Source: Gloeothece verrucosa PCC 7822
Lineage (GTDB): Bacteria > Cyanobacteriota > Cyanobacteriia > Cyanobacteriales > Microcystaceae
DNA length: 64,000 nucleotides
Assembly: GCF_000147335.1 (NCBI RefSeq)
Contig: NC_014534.1
Span: 1 to 64,000 of the forward strand
Direction of reading: 5' to 3'
The position numbers and the translations under genes are program-made. The notes beneath the pieces are model-generated. The model made no database searches and was not told the origin of the DNA. It worked only from the letters and a program-made list of their open reading frames with translations. This document shows positions 60,201 to 63,797 of this stretch, in pieces (the stretch's first letter is position 1; the number at the start of each line of letters is the position of its first letter).

Positions 60201-62340
60201 TACATCAGTCACCTTCAGTGCGGATACTTCCGTCGGGCATAATCGTTTCAACGAACCAAGCTCTCTCGAATATCACTCCGTTCAAATTGGCAAGAGTGAG
60301 ATTAGCCCTTGTGAAAATAGCATGAATCACGGTATTGCTGAAGTCTGCTTCGGTCAAGTCAGCATCACTAAAAACAGTACGATCCATCCGAACTTGACTC
60401 AAATTGGCTCCTCTGAGGTTAGCACCTTGCAAATTGCACCATCCGAGATCCGCGCCACTCAAATCGGCAAAACTCAAATTAGCCTTGTAAAAACCCGATT
60501 GCCAGAGAATAGCCCCACTCAAATTGGCGTGACTGAAGTCAGTTCCCTCAAAGTCGGTTTCGGGCATATGAACACCTCTCAAGTCAGCCCCACTCAGATT
60601 GGCACCCCTCAAATCAGCAGCGATTTTCGAGTAACTCAAGTTAATTCCCCTCAAGTTAGCTCCCCTCATCTCTATAGTTCCTCCATCATTGAGGTAACTT
60701 CGGCTAAAGTCTTTCTCTCCGAGAGCGTATCGGCGCAACAACTCTTGAGGTTCAACATTCCTTCGTTCAACTTTCCTTCTAGTCATACTGATGCGGTAAA
60801 TAATATCGATCAAATCAACCATAGCGCACTTTCTTTGTGGAGTATTATTCTTTCTCTCAAAACCGCTTTTGACATTGATTTAATTGTTAAAAATCTTCCT
60901 GATGGACAACTCGGAGAATCTTATGTGACAAACTTTGATGTTCAAGGTCGTCCTACTGGCGGTACAATCATTATTGATGATGATGCTAACGGACTAGGCT
61001 GGTTTATCGATTCTACCCCTTGGGAAAATAGCGAATTTAGTCAATCTTTCAACGAAACAGCTTTCAAAGCTTCCTCTAACTCAGAAGCATTTGGCAAATA
61101 TGATCTCCTCACCACCATACTCCACGAAATGGGGCACATTGCCGGCTTCATCAATGGTCACGACAGTTTTGACAGTCACGTTCAATCCGTTAACGGTTTT
61201 CCCGTCTTCGTTGGTGATAACTTTACAGCTAAACTAACAAGCGATCGCTCCCACCTAGATTCTAATCTCTATCCCTACGACTTAATGAACACCTCCCTAG
61301 CGCCCGGTGTTCGCAAACTGCCTTCACAACTAAACCTTCAAATCTTAAACGCTATCCGTTCTACAACAGGAGGAACTACCAACAATACCCTAACAGCGCC
61401 GCTTACATCCTTACCCCTCCTTGCTATCCTCAACGGCGATTTCTCTATTTCTAAGCCAGATAATCCTAATTTCGGTTGGAAGGGACGGGGTGCAGTTAAT
61501 ATTCTCAATCAAAAAGCCGTATTAACTGAAAACTCCCCATTCCTATCTAATTTAACTCAAACCTTTGTCATCCCAACGAGAGCTAAAACCCTTCAATTTA
61601 CTCTGACTGACACCCAATTAGGACACAGTAACCTTGTACCACCTGACGCATTTGAAGTCGCACTACTTGATGCTACTACCCTCACCCCCTTAATCAGTTT
61701 AAACGGGTTAACTCAAACTGACTCCTTGCTGAACTTACAATCCAACGGGACAACTTATTACAATCCCAAAGTTACTTTAAGCGGGGCTTCCAATACTTCG
61801 CGTATCGTTAAAGTAGATCTTAGTGGAATAGCAGCAGGAACAAGCGCTACCCTCTCGTTTGATTTACTGGGATTTGGCGCTAAGGATAGTTCTGTGACGA
61901 TCGATGATGTCCTCATTCTAACTGACGAGCAAAACCCTCCCATTGCTGTTAATGATTCTGCTACAACTAAACAGAATCAGTTCATCGTTATTGACGTTCT
62001 TGCCAATGACAGTATAGGAACGTTTAATCCTCAAATTAAAACGGATTCATCTCACGGAAAAATAGTTGTTAATTCTGACGGGACAATTAGTTATACTCCT
62101 GTTGGCAAGTTCTCTGGGACTGATATGTTTAGTTATTTCCTGACTGATGAAAATGGGCTTATTTCTAATGAAGCAACAGTCACTGTTACCGTTGAAAATT
62201 TATCTCCTAATATCAAAGAAATTATTACTAATAAGATTATCAATTCAGGAATAAGCACAACTTTTAAAGCTGAAGCTTCAGAGGCTATTTATAAAGTCAA
62301 TCTTAAGAAACGAGGCGACGCAACATTATCCTTGTCATAA
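39205..62340 (+). CDS. Giant multidomain surface/secreted protein (7,711 aa)
   Basis: There is no signal peptide (MESLNITSPFESGLGTEQPG), so type I-like export is inferred. Order: NIDO-like domain (~115-320); cadherin-like (~330-425); 13 CARDB repeats (~428-2100, e.g. PDLQVTSITAPSQIQAGQKI); pre-peptidase-type domain (~2110); Ig/Fn3-like (~2820); beta-propeller (~2980-3230); tandem He_PIG/cadherin-like units (~3446-4480); YD/RHS-like (~4500-4730). Then dockerin type I (~4849-4905, DVNADGEVNGVDSQLL), BIG2-like units (~5000-5190), ZU5-like (~5190-5330), a second propeller (~5560-5950) and a weak alpha/beta-hydrolase-like region (~6160-6340). Near the end: DNA/RNA non-specific endonuclease domain (~6725-6950), an antisense pentapeptide segment (~7001-7206), zincin motif HEMGH (~7307) and a cadherin-like unit (~7578). 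The last ~20 residues come from an IS end, so the C-terminus is lost. A role in adhesion or competition is inferred. Confidence 0.85.
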   Translation: MESLNITSPFESGLGTEQPGQQGVPNLLSDQISSPSLMLSVANPESLLEIAAANTVGLTPNPSIRAPSAQQLPATGTDSLLGNSGIVNALAANVTSNNGETSSSQKGAIALATGHYLIDGLGGDAGFGENYLERNDDGSTDFIDITAVFPSGLNFFGKIYQGFYINNNGNITFNEPSSTFIPFALTDNTQNPIIAPFFTDIDTRAGSLTPSPGGNSKGTNLVYWDLAPENKVITITWDDVGKFSWGTTPNAFQLRLIGLEKGDWAIEYRYETIQWHRGDARAGWNAGNNNNFFELPQSGTEAMLELETASNINDPGRFLFTIRNGIPNRVPSDIILSATSINENSAAGTIIGNLSTLDPDLNDTHTYTLINDGQGNFALNNNQLIVSAKANLDYEKQTSYTIEVRSQDQGLLYTTKTFTININNILEPDVKLTTATSPVSINLGESALVNWTVSNIGDTAMSVNWEDGVYLSVDTTWDENDRLLTQKKSSLALLGTEKNYTLNQDIIITHTETGNYYLLFVSDKNKTLTETNENNNILVKEIQLTAPDLTLSALNIPSQVIFQPRQKLNLSYKITNSGTSTATGWFDRIYLFLDGTLNNSILLDTISHTSPLLASQETTVSKEITLPEIAEGNYKILIVTDADQTLIESPSGESNNTLLSNTIQIAYPDLIATITSLPTTATSNSTIPLTWTTSNRGKAPTLDGWRERIYLSLDNQYDASDLLLKEFNSTKILAANSDQENSINLTLPRELNGDYYILLKSDVDNSINEGIGEQDNLIASPIKINLAPYADLEVSQITAPTLTVADRATLNISWTVTNKGTGIGLEPSWVDKVILSTDEILGNSDDKVIKQYTYSDGLQVGSSYTRNESILLPPAFTGRYHLFVQTDAQNAVFENGLKSNNTLIASNIVDITPRPYADLTVSSVTTQNNGSSGQPLTVSWTVTNSGIGITNTNTLTDEIFLSNDPTGQNLIKSLLSFERVGALAVGNNYTKSENIILPHGISGTYYLVVKTAGPDEFIYINNNSSISNPINVALTPSPDLQVTSITAPSQIQAGQKIDVTWTVTNTGVGVATGEWIDAIFLTQVGQPDANPIPLATFSYNSPLQAGKFYQRLEQITLPSTLNGSYQILVKTNNSNSLYEGGATANNSTLDDSTITISQPPRPDLQVSSITAPATVNAGGTLDLSFTVINQGTAATTSKWFDKIYLSTDLKIDSGDLLLGNLINQSALNPGESYQGSLTSAIIPKRFRGQVFLIVAADADSTINEFPNEDNNTSSIALNVIGLEPSDLVTSNVVAPQEAFEGSTIKIRYKVTNRGLGETDRDSWTDTIWLTKDRNRPSATNYKEEPEDILLKTITHQGSLAKNADYEKDISITLPEKISGEWYITAWSDAYDVVLENTLDININPDDPNEIDNNNYKARPIAILLTPPSDLVVTNITSTGQAQGGNPFSVTWTVKNQGNSATNNETWIDSIYLSDKPTLNATGANIWHLGDVKQTRNLQAGHSYTDTLDVILSPAVKGQYIIVKTNADSSTNIWEGPYNNNNELSHNTNVTNTPADLTIKSIIAPKNNFSGEPITLKWTVENKGGEIWSGTKYWSDEVWISPDPTFIEERATKLGSFLYTLSQPLKTGESSTQEKTVTLPKGIDGNYYIYLNPNAQGIIPQSGDNTESRKQFTSRVFEDPSNNLSSQQIQVTYREPNLQVSDLIVPTTAPYSGDTIAVSWTVTNRGTRATRENYWVDRVYLSRDPSLDWNDQYLGSFERTNQLGIGQSYQGSANITLPEGIEENFYLLVFSDANIIDANDSQVAYVAPINAKIYFERNYPFNSSRVPEFKDEGNNIKSISLPIKGRPFPDLQVGSIIIPERATIGQTFDLTYTVTNRGTGSTPISQSHWQDLIYLSRDEYLDVNSDYYLDFVPQNNKILNPLDSYTINKTLSIPTYLTGPFYVFVITDPAEFKAKGGKVFEGNGEGNNATASKQPLLLELPPPSDLVVNEITVPSTLTPGSSISIDWTVTNTGINAANGKWTDAVYLSTDSIWDIDDLLLGRVEYKEGTLAPNHSYKQTLETVGVPLKPGQYRLIVRPDIYNQIYEADGEANNYTTSASPLTITVDDLHLNTPITTSLKDKDWKLYQLQVQAGQTLKIEVDSQDNNSLNELFVRYGDVPTGTVYDAAYTGQLNADPSAIIPTTGAGTYYILVRHTLGGNSTPTTIKASVLPFSITDVVSDIGGDSRYVTTNIKGAQFKPGAIVKLIRPGIAEYTPVNYKVVDSTQITAIFDLRDANHGLYDVKVTNPDGSSAIVPYRYLVERTIEPDVTVGLGGPRIITPGGTGTYGLSVTSLTNIDTPYVHFQFGVPELGNNDFVYGLFNSTVTQAAGINKLPYLQLTSNLRGQPPNTPANLPWASLISNINTNGVNLAPGYVFDLPTTTTTGSTFNIQTYPGLTQLLALQPDAFKELLPDEHGSIAFKFNILASATALTRSEFITTQTAEALRLRTGILKDATTSIVLKNLAADKDTWTTAYLAALEEAGLLRDEDEAPPIRTNPLVTSLMSTLATGILLGANGEQILTDGNLISFFSKIRTWYGDNPNLIGSTELPSASNYNLGLSSPTHFETFNIYVPYGKARVDLPAGATVPPPNFNRFFTPDGTIGELGRLIGPVGVSQQGFIPTSQALPYTIQFENSPQTNRHVGEIRIVTQLDSDLDPRSFRLGDLQLGDISLHIPNDRTTFSGDFDFRQSKGFILRVNAGLDILSNTATWLLQAIDPKTGEVITDINKGLLAPNDSTGAGAGFVTYTVLPDSDVTTGTQITSSARILYNTSAPIDTSTLQNVIDSQAPTTTLTATPLVPGGSDYHLKWSATDDNNGSGVKHITVYVSDNGGNFTVWKRFSTETEGVFEGLAGHHYEFLAIATDNAGNTEKPSGITVPDDGYKVNLGTLPTVGQTTEPVIKPASPPTATISTNPLFIEATKAIPNAQTTTKPSEFGQILRPFTASAFVTGIPSSGANIGPMAIVTLEDGSVIASGGSNRGSLFHIPPTGATNGEKQLLSQLSTPIFDLALDENGSLWATTGGGALLRLNPTTGKIVSSYGDGLTQSLAINSTTGLIYVTSGRGIEVFDPIKETFTHLSDLRVGNLAFAPDGSLWAARWPDRGEIVRFDANGKPELMLKFDLPVDSLAFGKKGTALEGLLFVSSNSGELLMVDLATRQSIKVAQGGSRGDNIETTKDGRLLISQSNQIDVFSPLLSPRISFTNPVSNDLVALPKGVLTVTFDSDMYVGEGTEMFSVLNRSNFSLIDDANHSINPHSVRYDAATRTAFLSYNALNPDQYTLKVDNNLKSAAGVAMKDDYTVAFTAISDFSPFVDLQFTNTRSHRGNKTISFDVSLTNKTNYDLQLPLALLLQGLTSSTNNNDNSALLVDLSNTLPDGRLHPNQSITGYTLTVYNPSSLKLDFEPAIYTLRYNNIAPIITSTPNRKATVGQSWSYQLSATDPDGSVIGYLLYSAPEGMSINQQGLMTWTPTATTPIKTDVILQVYDSRGARTTQTFSIDVTGGNHQPVFNSLASEIKGKQGQKIELPINVTDTDGDVLQVWANNLPGGAIFDPITQVLTWTPTTAGTYKDVTFIVSDGIEQVQKATTFIIAPTNTAPTLLPPTPKSIQEGERIRFQLQANDPEGTQLTYSSNLLPPGSYLDPKTGVFEWTPSYFAAGVYNIPFTVSDGELTTTKTALITVNNVNAAPVFDKLDNWTIAEGQTLRFQAFAFDPDNPGFILPNRLSNGQLTPLEGSQPTVTYTVSNLPERATFDADTAIFSWKPSFTSAGTYNVTFSATDDGNGLTPITSSITVPITVSNVNRTPTIVEVSNQTVQRGQVLNLNIAATDLDGDSITLSATGLPGYDLPSWASFIDNGNGTGKLTLTPGIGDVGNSTITLKASDNQSEDDYSFIVSVVSSNEPPQIKFIGDKVAVVGTPLEFTVLADDFNQETLSFSSINLPPGATLTPTNIYGQALFNWTPTSSNLGNHSVTLKVSDSGTGNLSNILSTEQTFNLIVRNNNSAPILNPINNLTVAEGETLTFTPLGTDIDGDTLIYNATNLPSGAVLNPTTGTLTWKLDYFSAGIYNNIQLTVSDGNLSATRTFSINVNNTNRAPILTPITPQSGRENVEISFSLSAGDIDNDPIFYSSTSPLPTGASLDALTGKFSWKPNYSQAGNYVLNFTATDAKGATDTRSVIINIKNVNRNPVLTVSPQIVALGETLTYQIAATDADGDNLIYSAKYLPEGATLNSQTGTISFTPTPGQVGDYLIIYGVSDGLATTTQNALIRVETVPTLPTVTLDVTPGFPVIPGQKVIISAVADNFTDIKGLTLTVDGKALVLDSFNRASFTPSTSGRFNLVATATDAAGRVGQTSTVLKVRDVADSDAPIVAFAPGTGSSIISSITDIVGTVADTNLDKWVLSISDFGENDFRTLFEGQGTITGGMLTQLNPTQLANGFYHLRLSATDIKGRTADTQVALEVNSSHKNNYSNRVTDLSVSLAGTTLNLVRSYNSLFLDEEGSFGQGWQLANRDFDLSSNVTTGIESGTRLYLTLPTGERVGFTFAPIKQEITGVTYYTPAWVADTGVNWTIESEKVLLTKALSSFYDLYTGQPYQASAYKLTATDGTVYRMDARGRVTEQVTVNGTRLFFSDSGILSSSGEFVSFVQDDAGRLTRIAAPDGTTLVYDYNSSGQLMRVRNLSTGQRTNLGYSKDGLTLIAGEEGKVISYQTTPVVSSVTGDLGGAVKFISSNISENLTSGQTDYYNFNLRESELRSTATGRVLLGVEVQGVNGLPVLQKGTLVASKTTSNSTFGLFSLSDEGLNLLSVTGEGNYQLRLRVAGDVNADGEVNGVDSQLLNEAIKKGIYETKFDFNRDGLINGIDVQILGSNYGFSANKAPVVKSTNVLTHEDLSVSISLKGLATDAEGDEIFYRAVNPVNGTVILTSEGKTALFRPNKGYTGTAIFELIADDGFSSSSPATITVKVSDAPLINLDFVERNPRLKTGERMQLVAVGDFADQQDVILSGDYLTWKSESSSVASISSTGWVKGLTDGTTIFSASRGGIQAVTASRVGNILAPSNDTEFNIALAEDYGLGIYPQAVTLTKGMTRQILVGINEHPTLNHVQAGLPNTRYFVSNPTVLQVNSNGLISVKEEGLANVTVVYGASEKVIPVLVEAPLGTGSASVGVDGGVVQGLDGSIITIAPGALDEEQNVSITPLKPEDFSLPIPDYFSVAGAFHLNFEQERLDVPAQVAIPALSQLAPGTEVLFVRLGELPNSTTTSTSPTWLIEESGIVGSDGKIRTTSPPFAGLTTSGFYGVFTTTDKLAFSNSQVLASQVQTSVINESAATSFTSMAMRVGSVGLVATSLTSFGLLLPLMAYLSLKLYHNQSLEIIGIPKYGLPVSTTTGIQINPSGVPTLTVELPTPTLTSFRQNIEKVSLETDSQYGRVIYLEGSRFGTTIDDLEVNFKAGNQIFKGTIIKERSTLEKIAVTSTVLALGDQTEVSVKNRASNLPETERESKTVVIPIPCKVGLALTPQVGRDEVTFLNALNPLEVIENTNSQDLVIASVPVGTEGIQDSPRHLAITKNGARAYVPLELSAQVAVVDVQGLRQLDTDFDLAGINPIKLKNSSAMPSSIVVGFQDKYAYIGDRRTASIYVIDTNIYSPFYNQHVQTIQLDEITSPIAKLAISSDGRRLFATVSGNSQSNGGKIIVVNIDLEDQYKSTGTWHSVIDVISVERGVYGIASTPDPHKMIFTNRDNDNKGIGILSILNDEPTNFTVDSPKYVSLNLGQELDYFDVNEAVDVTITRDGKYAFVSARNSRNFGQGIPSIDDPKAGSNIGIIVDPLGSNPRLVAATRPIPNGYTMELELAHRDDFLYATYPGIGSTLAFNVSEIIETIEGLENGTETFYIDHLKRGVGSPIFLKETKREVTFEDLKYVPIDNINPSISVASDYQLVQESLISNTSNFGVPEGSKTAPLGGFFNNQGLATTFSTSVINLLAPVPDGVVSESEKDKLLRPTFIWDFKGRPNCAPEDLQIGKVELFVSVFDKGYGLLPEERWEGVKAISSNGDANPNRILTATWSNGVWTWAGGSQPGSNTQFQLPSDRILTAGQTYYWTVRLTTGDGQQITPQKAAKFETPFASTSTPFSSITMLTRGLEITDGDKIDSQFESTAEYLAQVGQGFVMYYDEKEGKWYRKNGFQKDYTLPKNEDIKGKPLILIAGWDYQTGTDWNSGFAEAKADTLFASLVQLDLSFGGRIGNSNQPYNSEGKLIRTEGAIFKSPLHFVGVGQGATINSEIIQRIGTFYPNVYGKEIGKLDLQMTTIDAFDPTQTIIQKRNLFDPDVKIWENVTFADNYYQKVTSIPEKLKDQASRQKLDFSGLELKGADMNILLGEVNKSESRIGFTDEDRTTKSHQRSLGWYSGTSNLSQTTFASNSELIYRRLGDLSLNAFGQPTAPTWYAPDYLNTPFKHGDPQAPWEGIGTGWFYSILGGGKDKRPQSTVERTPVSYDNTNVNSQQGEKVKGDYTIPTLFNGNFEAITAYFPSQQTIPGWSFQNNVLQKNLVQFSTSPDNWRLKLGGDTSQTTITHNPFVVPDWGDLRFDLSVLPDSIDRSGRLTVSLKPVNSTDGSEITKTILLQKAEETMGAYETDQWKIGYGIGLGRFETFNINVSSELRGKPVTLTFKLEDSSGFKPTVFLDNIFFKSDLFHLGNPTEARTDTAYYKTNYLIEKSQYSLSYNSEKNTANWVSWEVNKSWLSDDDFDRPKFGPDPDLPNTNWYRVRDEDYRESTPTLLPDPGQRKLYLQGGHMTAAEDRTRTQKDYIATFLTTNLLPQHEQNNNGPWKGLEKYLQTQANNANLDFTIFAGGHDTKKDKGSIDVIDDQGKPQSINVPSYVWKVVVWRQFGEPIEKAEGAFAVYMSNDDIAGKPWTDHIKSIAFVENELNKNPTFPQYNFLSGIQDETLRKKLKTEQKLPPRASLLASNSLASEDIATSVTFSADTSVGHNRFNEPSSLEYHSVQIGKSEISPCENSMNHGIAEVCFGQVSITKNSTIHPNLTQIGSSEVSTLQIAPSEIRATQIGKTQISLVKTRLPENSPTQIGVTEVSSLKVGFGHMNTSQVSPTQIGTPQISSDFRVTQVNSPQVSSPHLYSSSIIEVTSAKVFLSESVSAQQLLRFNIPSFNFPSSHTDAVNNIDQINHSALSLWSIILSLKTAFDIDLIVKNLPDGQLGESYVTNFDVQGRPTGGTIIIDDDANGLGWFIDSTPWENSEFSQSFNETAFKASSNSEAFGKYDLLTTILHEMGHIAGFINGHDSFDSHVQSVNGFPVFVGDNFTAKLTSDRSHLDSNLYPYDLMNTSLAPGVRKLPSQLNLQILNAIRSTTGGTTNNTLTAPLTSLPLLAILNGDFSISKPDNPNFGWKGRGAVNILNQKAVLTENSPFLSNLTQTFVIPTRAKTLQFTLTDTQLGHSNLVPPDAFEVALLDATTLTPLISLNGLTQTDSLLNLQSNGTTYYNPKVTLSGASNTSRIVKVDLSGIAAGTSATLSFDLLGFGAKDSSVTIDDVLILTDEQNPPIAVNDSATTKQNQFIVIDVLANDSIGTFNPQIKTDSSHGKIVVNSDGTISYTPVGKFSGTDMFSYFLTDENGLISNEATVTVTVENLSPNIKEIITNKIINSGISTTFKAEASEAIYKVNLKKRGDATLSLS
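60205..60786 (-). CDS. Pentapeptide-repeat protein, antisense inside the giant gene
   Basis: From the ATG at 60786 (MTRRKVERRNVEPQELLRRY) this is a 193-aa pentapeptide-repeat protein; another in-frame start lies at 60822. The N-terminal cap NVEPQELLRRYALGEKDFS and the end IMPDGSIRTEGD are typical of complete cyanobacterial members. About 20 A(D/N)Lxx units lie between (RGANLRGINLS, SGADLRGVHM, QGANLRGANLS). These fold as a right-handed quadrilateral beta-helix. Some mimic DNA, but most are of unknown role. Every codon is the exact complement of a codon of the giant frame. No promoter was identified. The match to the family is far clearer than that of the plus-strand reading (TQIGKTQIS, TQIGVTEVS), so I take the minus strand as the ancestral coding strand here. 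Confidence 0.8.
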   Translation of the reverse strand: MTRRKVERRNVEPQELLRRYALGEKDFSRSYLNDGGTIEMRGANLRGINLSYSKIAADLRGANLSGADLRGVHMPETDFEGTDFSHANLSGAILWQSGFYKANLSFADLSGADLGWCNLQGANLRGANLSQVRMDRTVFSDADLTEADFSNTVIHAIFTRANLTLANLNGVIFERAWFVETIMPDGSIRTEGD

Positions 62341-62743
62341 CTGCATAAATAGCGGCTTCACTCATTTCTGATAATTTTTCATAATCTTTACTCAAACGAC
62401 GATACCAGTTAAACCAGCCGAACGTTCGTTCCACAATCCATCTTTTCGGTAAAACTTTAAATTTTTTGTCTGAACGCTTTATTACTTCTACTCTTGCTTG
62501 AATCATCAACCAAATAGCCAGAGCAAATTTATCACCACTATAACCAGCATCTACCCACATTAAAGCCACTTTTTCAAGCAGTTTGGGATTTTCTTCTAAT
62601 AGTTCCATTACCGCCGTCGCCGCTAAGACTCTTTCTTGACCATGAGCTTCAGCTACAATTACTTTCAAGATTAATCCTAAACTATCAACTAATAATTGCC
62701 TTTTTCGGCCTTTGACTTTTTTTCCACCGTCAAAGCCATACAC
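62303..62743 (-). CDS. IS5-family transposase, second frame (catalytic C-terminal part)
   Basis: This 146-aa frame (MYGFDGGKKVKGRKRQLLVD ...) holds the core: GFDGGKKVKGRKRQLLVDSLG, VDAGYSGDKFALA (second Asp) and RWIVERTFGWFNWYRRLSKDYE (Glu with the Y-x-R-L-x-K-D-Y-E signature). It lacks its own N-terminus, which is encoded by the overlapping frame at 62689-63084. In IS5 elements of the two-frame type a -1 shift joins them. Here the overlap contains a run of six A and five G (plus strand CCCCCTTTTTT, 62746-62756), a plausible slip site. All late catalytic residues are intact. Confidence 0.88.
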   Translation of the reverse strand: MYGFDGGKKVKGRKRQLLVDSLGLILKVIVAEAHGQERVLAATAVMELLEENPKLLEKVALMWVDAGYSGDKFALAIWLMIQARVEVIKRSDKKFKVLPKRWIVERTFGWFNWYRRLSKDYEKLSEMSEAAIYAVMTRIMLRRLVS

Positions 62744-63084
62744 ATCCCCCTTTTTTCGGTTGTTTCCACCGATTGGCTGTCTGCTATGATTACACTACTT
62801 TGCGGAGATTTCCCTACCTGTTGACGAACCATCTGCCGGAGGGTGTGATTGATTTTTTCCCAAACCCCCTTTTTGACCCATTTGCGATAATAACTATAGA
62901 CTGTGGAGGGAGGAGGAAAATTTTTGGGTAAATATCTCCATTGGCATCCGGTCTTCAAATGATAATATATCGCATTACAGACTTGTCTAATATCTGTAGT
63001 ACGCGGATGTCCCCCGGATTTAGCGGCTGGAATAAGTGGGGCAAGCAATTCCCATTCGGCATCAGATAAATCACTTGGATACAA
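62689..63084 (-). CDS. IS5-family transposase, first frame (N-terminal part)
   Basis: The 131-aa frame begins MYPSDLSDAEWELLAPLIPA, the standard IS5/DUF4096 start. It continues VCNAIYYHLKTGCQWRYLPK and YSYYRKWVKKGVWEKINHTL, and reaches the first catalytic Asp in SSVIIADSQSVETTEKRG. After that it reads out of the family frame (MCMALTVEKKSKAEKGNY) and stops, while the homologous sequence continues in the second frame. The A6-G5 run at the switch point suggests programmed frameshifting or transcriptional slippage rather than a dead gene. Confidence 0.88.
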   Translation of the reverse strand: MYPSDLSDAEWELLAPLIPAAKSGGHPRTTDIRQVCNAIYYHLKTGCQWRYLPKNFPPPSTVYSYYRKWVKKGVWEKINHTLRQMVRQQVGKSPQSSVIIADSQSVETTEKRGMCMALTVEKKSKAEKGNY

Positions 63085-63188
63085 GCAGATCGCTCCTCAC
63101 TTTTGATTGCGAACAATTACCCAGATTAGATTAATCGTTTTTGGCCTATTTTTTTCTTGTCTTTAGATTTACTTTATAAACACCCTCT

Positions 63189-63797
63189 AAGAGGTTTTTC
63201 ATAATTTTTAATTGACCCGTTTGTGTGATTATTTAATCATCAACCTTTGGGCGAAAACTTTTATCTTCCTTGATCTATATTTTCGGATTTTTTTTCAAGA
63301 TGACTTGCTTAAGTTTATTCAAGTAAAATTTTTAAATAATCTCAATAAAAACTTTTTTGCACTTCTCTAACAAAACTTGGGAGTTTAACTACTTTAAGAA
63401 GGATAATACAACAAGTCATTGTTTTTAAACCCTTTACTACTTTCATCCTCACACCAATACTTTACTGGCTGCCCTGTATCTAAATAACGAAGTAATATTT
63501 AATATTTGAATTATCGGCGGCAAGTTTTTTTAAAAGCTTCCTATCGCTTCAAGTGAGTGCTTTTGTGCCGCTAGGGCGGGAAACTTTTAATTTGGCCCGC
63601 TCGGGGAGTAGCATACAATTTTATCTACCGTCAGAAGATGCGACTACAATCAACAACTCCTGATAGAGGCATTGTTGAATTCGACTTTAAGAAGGGATCA
63701 GCGTGGCTTTTCCCAGTGGCTGTTGACATGGACAACTGACTTCTAGCCTGAAACCGCGCTGATTCCGTAGTTCTGACTGGCTCAACGAATGTACTGA
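63189..63797. other. Gene-free region between the IS5 element and the foreign-looking edge
   Basis: AT-rich to about 63530, then rising in GC. No gene, tRNA or clear terminator was seen. No continuation of the giant protein was recognised immediately right of the IS. A GGGCGGG/CCCGCTC imperfect stem lies near 63575-63605. Confidence 0.4.

Larger units (their letters stand above)
62280..63188. mobile_element. IS5-family insertion sequence that truncates the giant gene
   Basis: GAGGCTATTTATAAAGTCAA at the left (62281 on) is inverted, with a few mismatches, as GAGGGTGTTTATAAAGTAAA read from the right end (63187 backward), giving an element of ~907 bp. The transposase frames are on the minus strand. 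The giant plus-strand frame enters the left end and stops within it. Flanks do not give an unambiguous target duplication. Confidence 0.8.
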
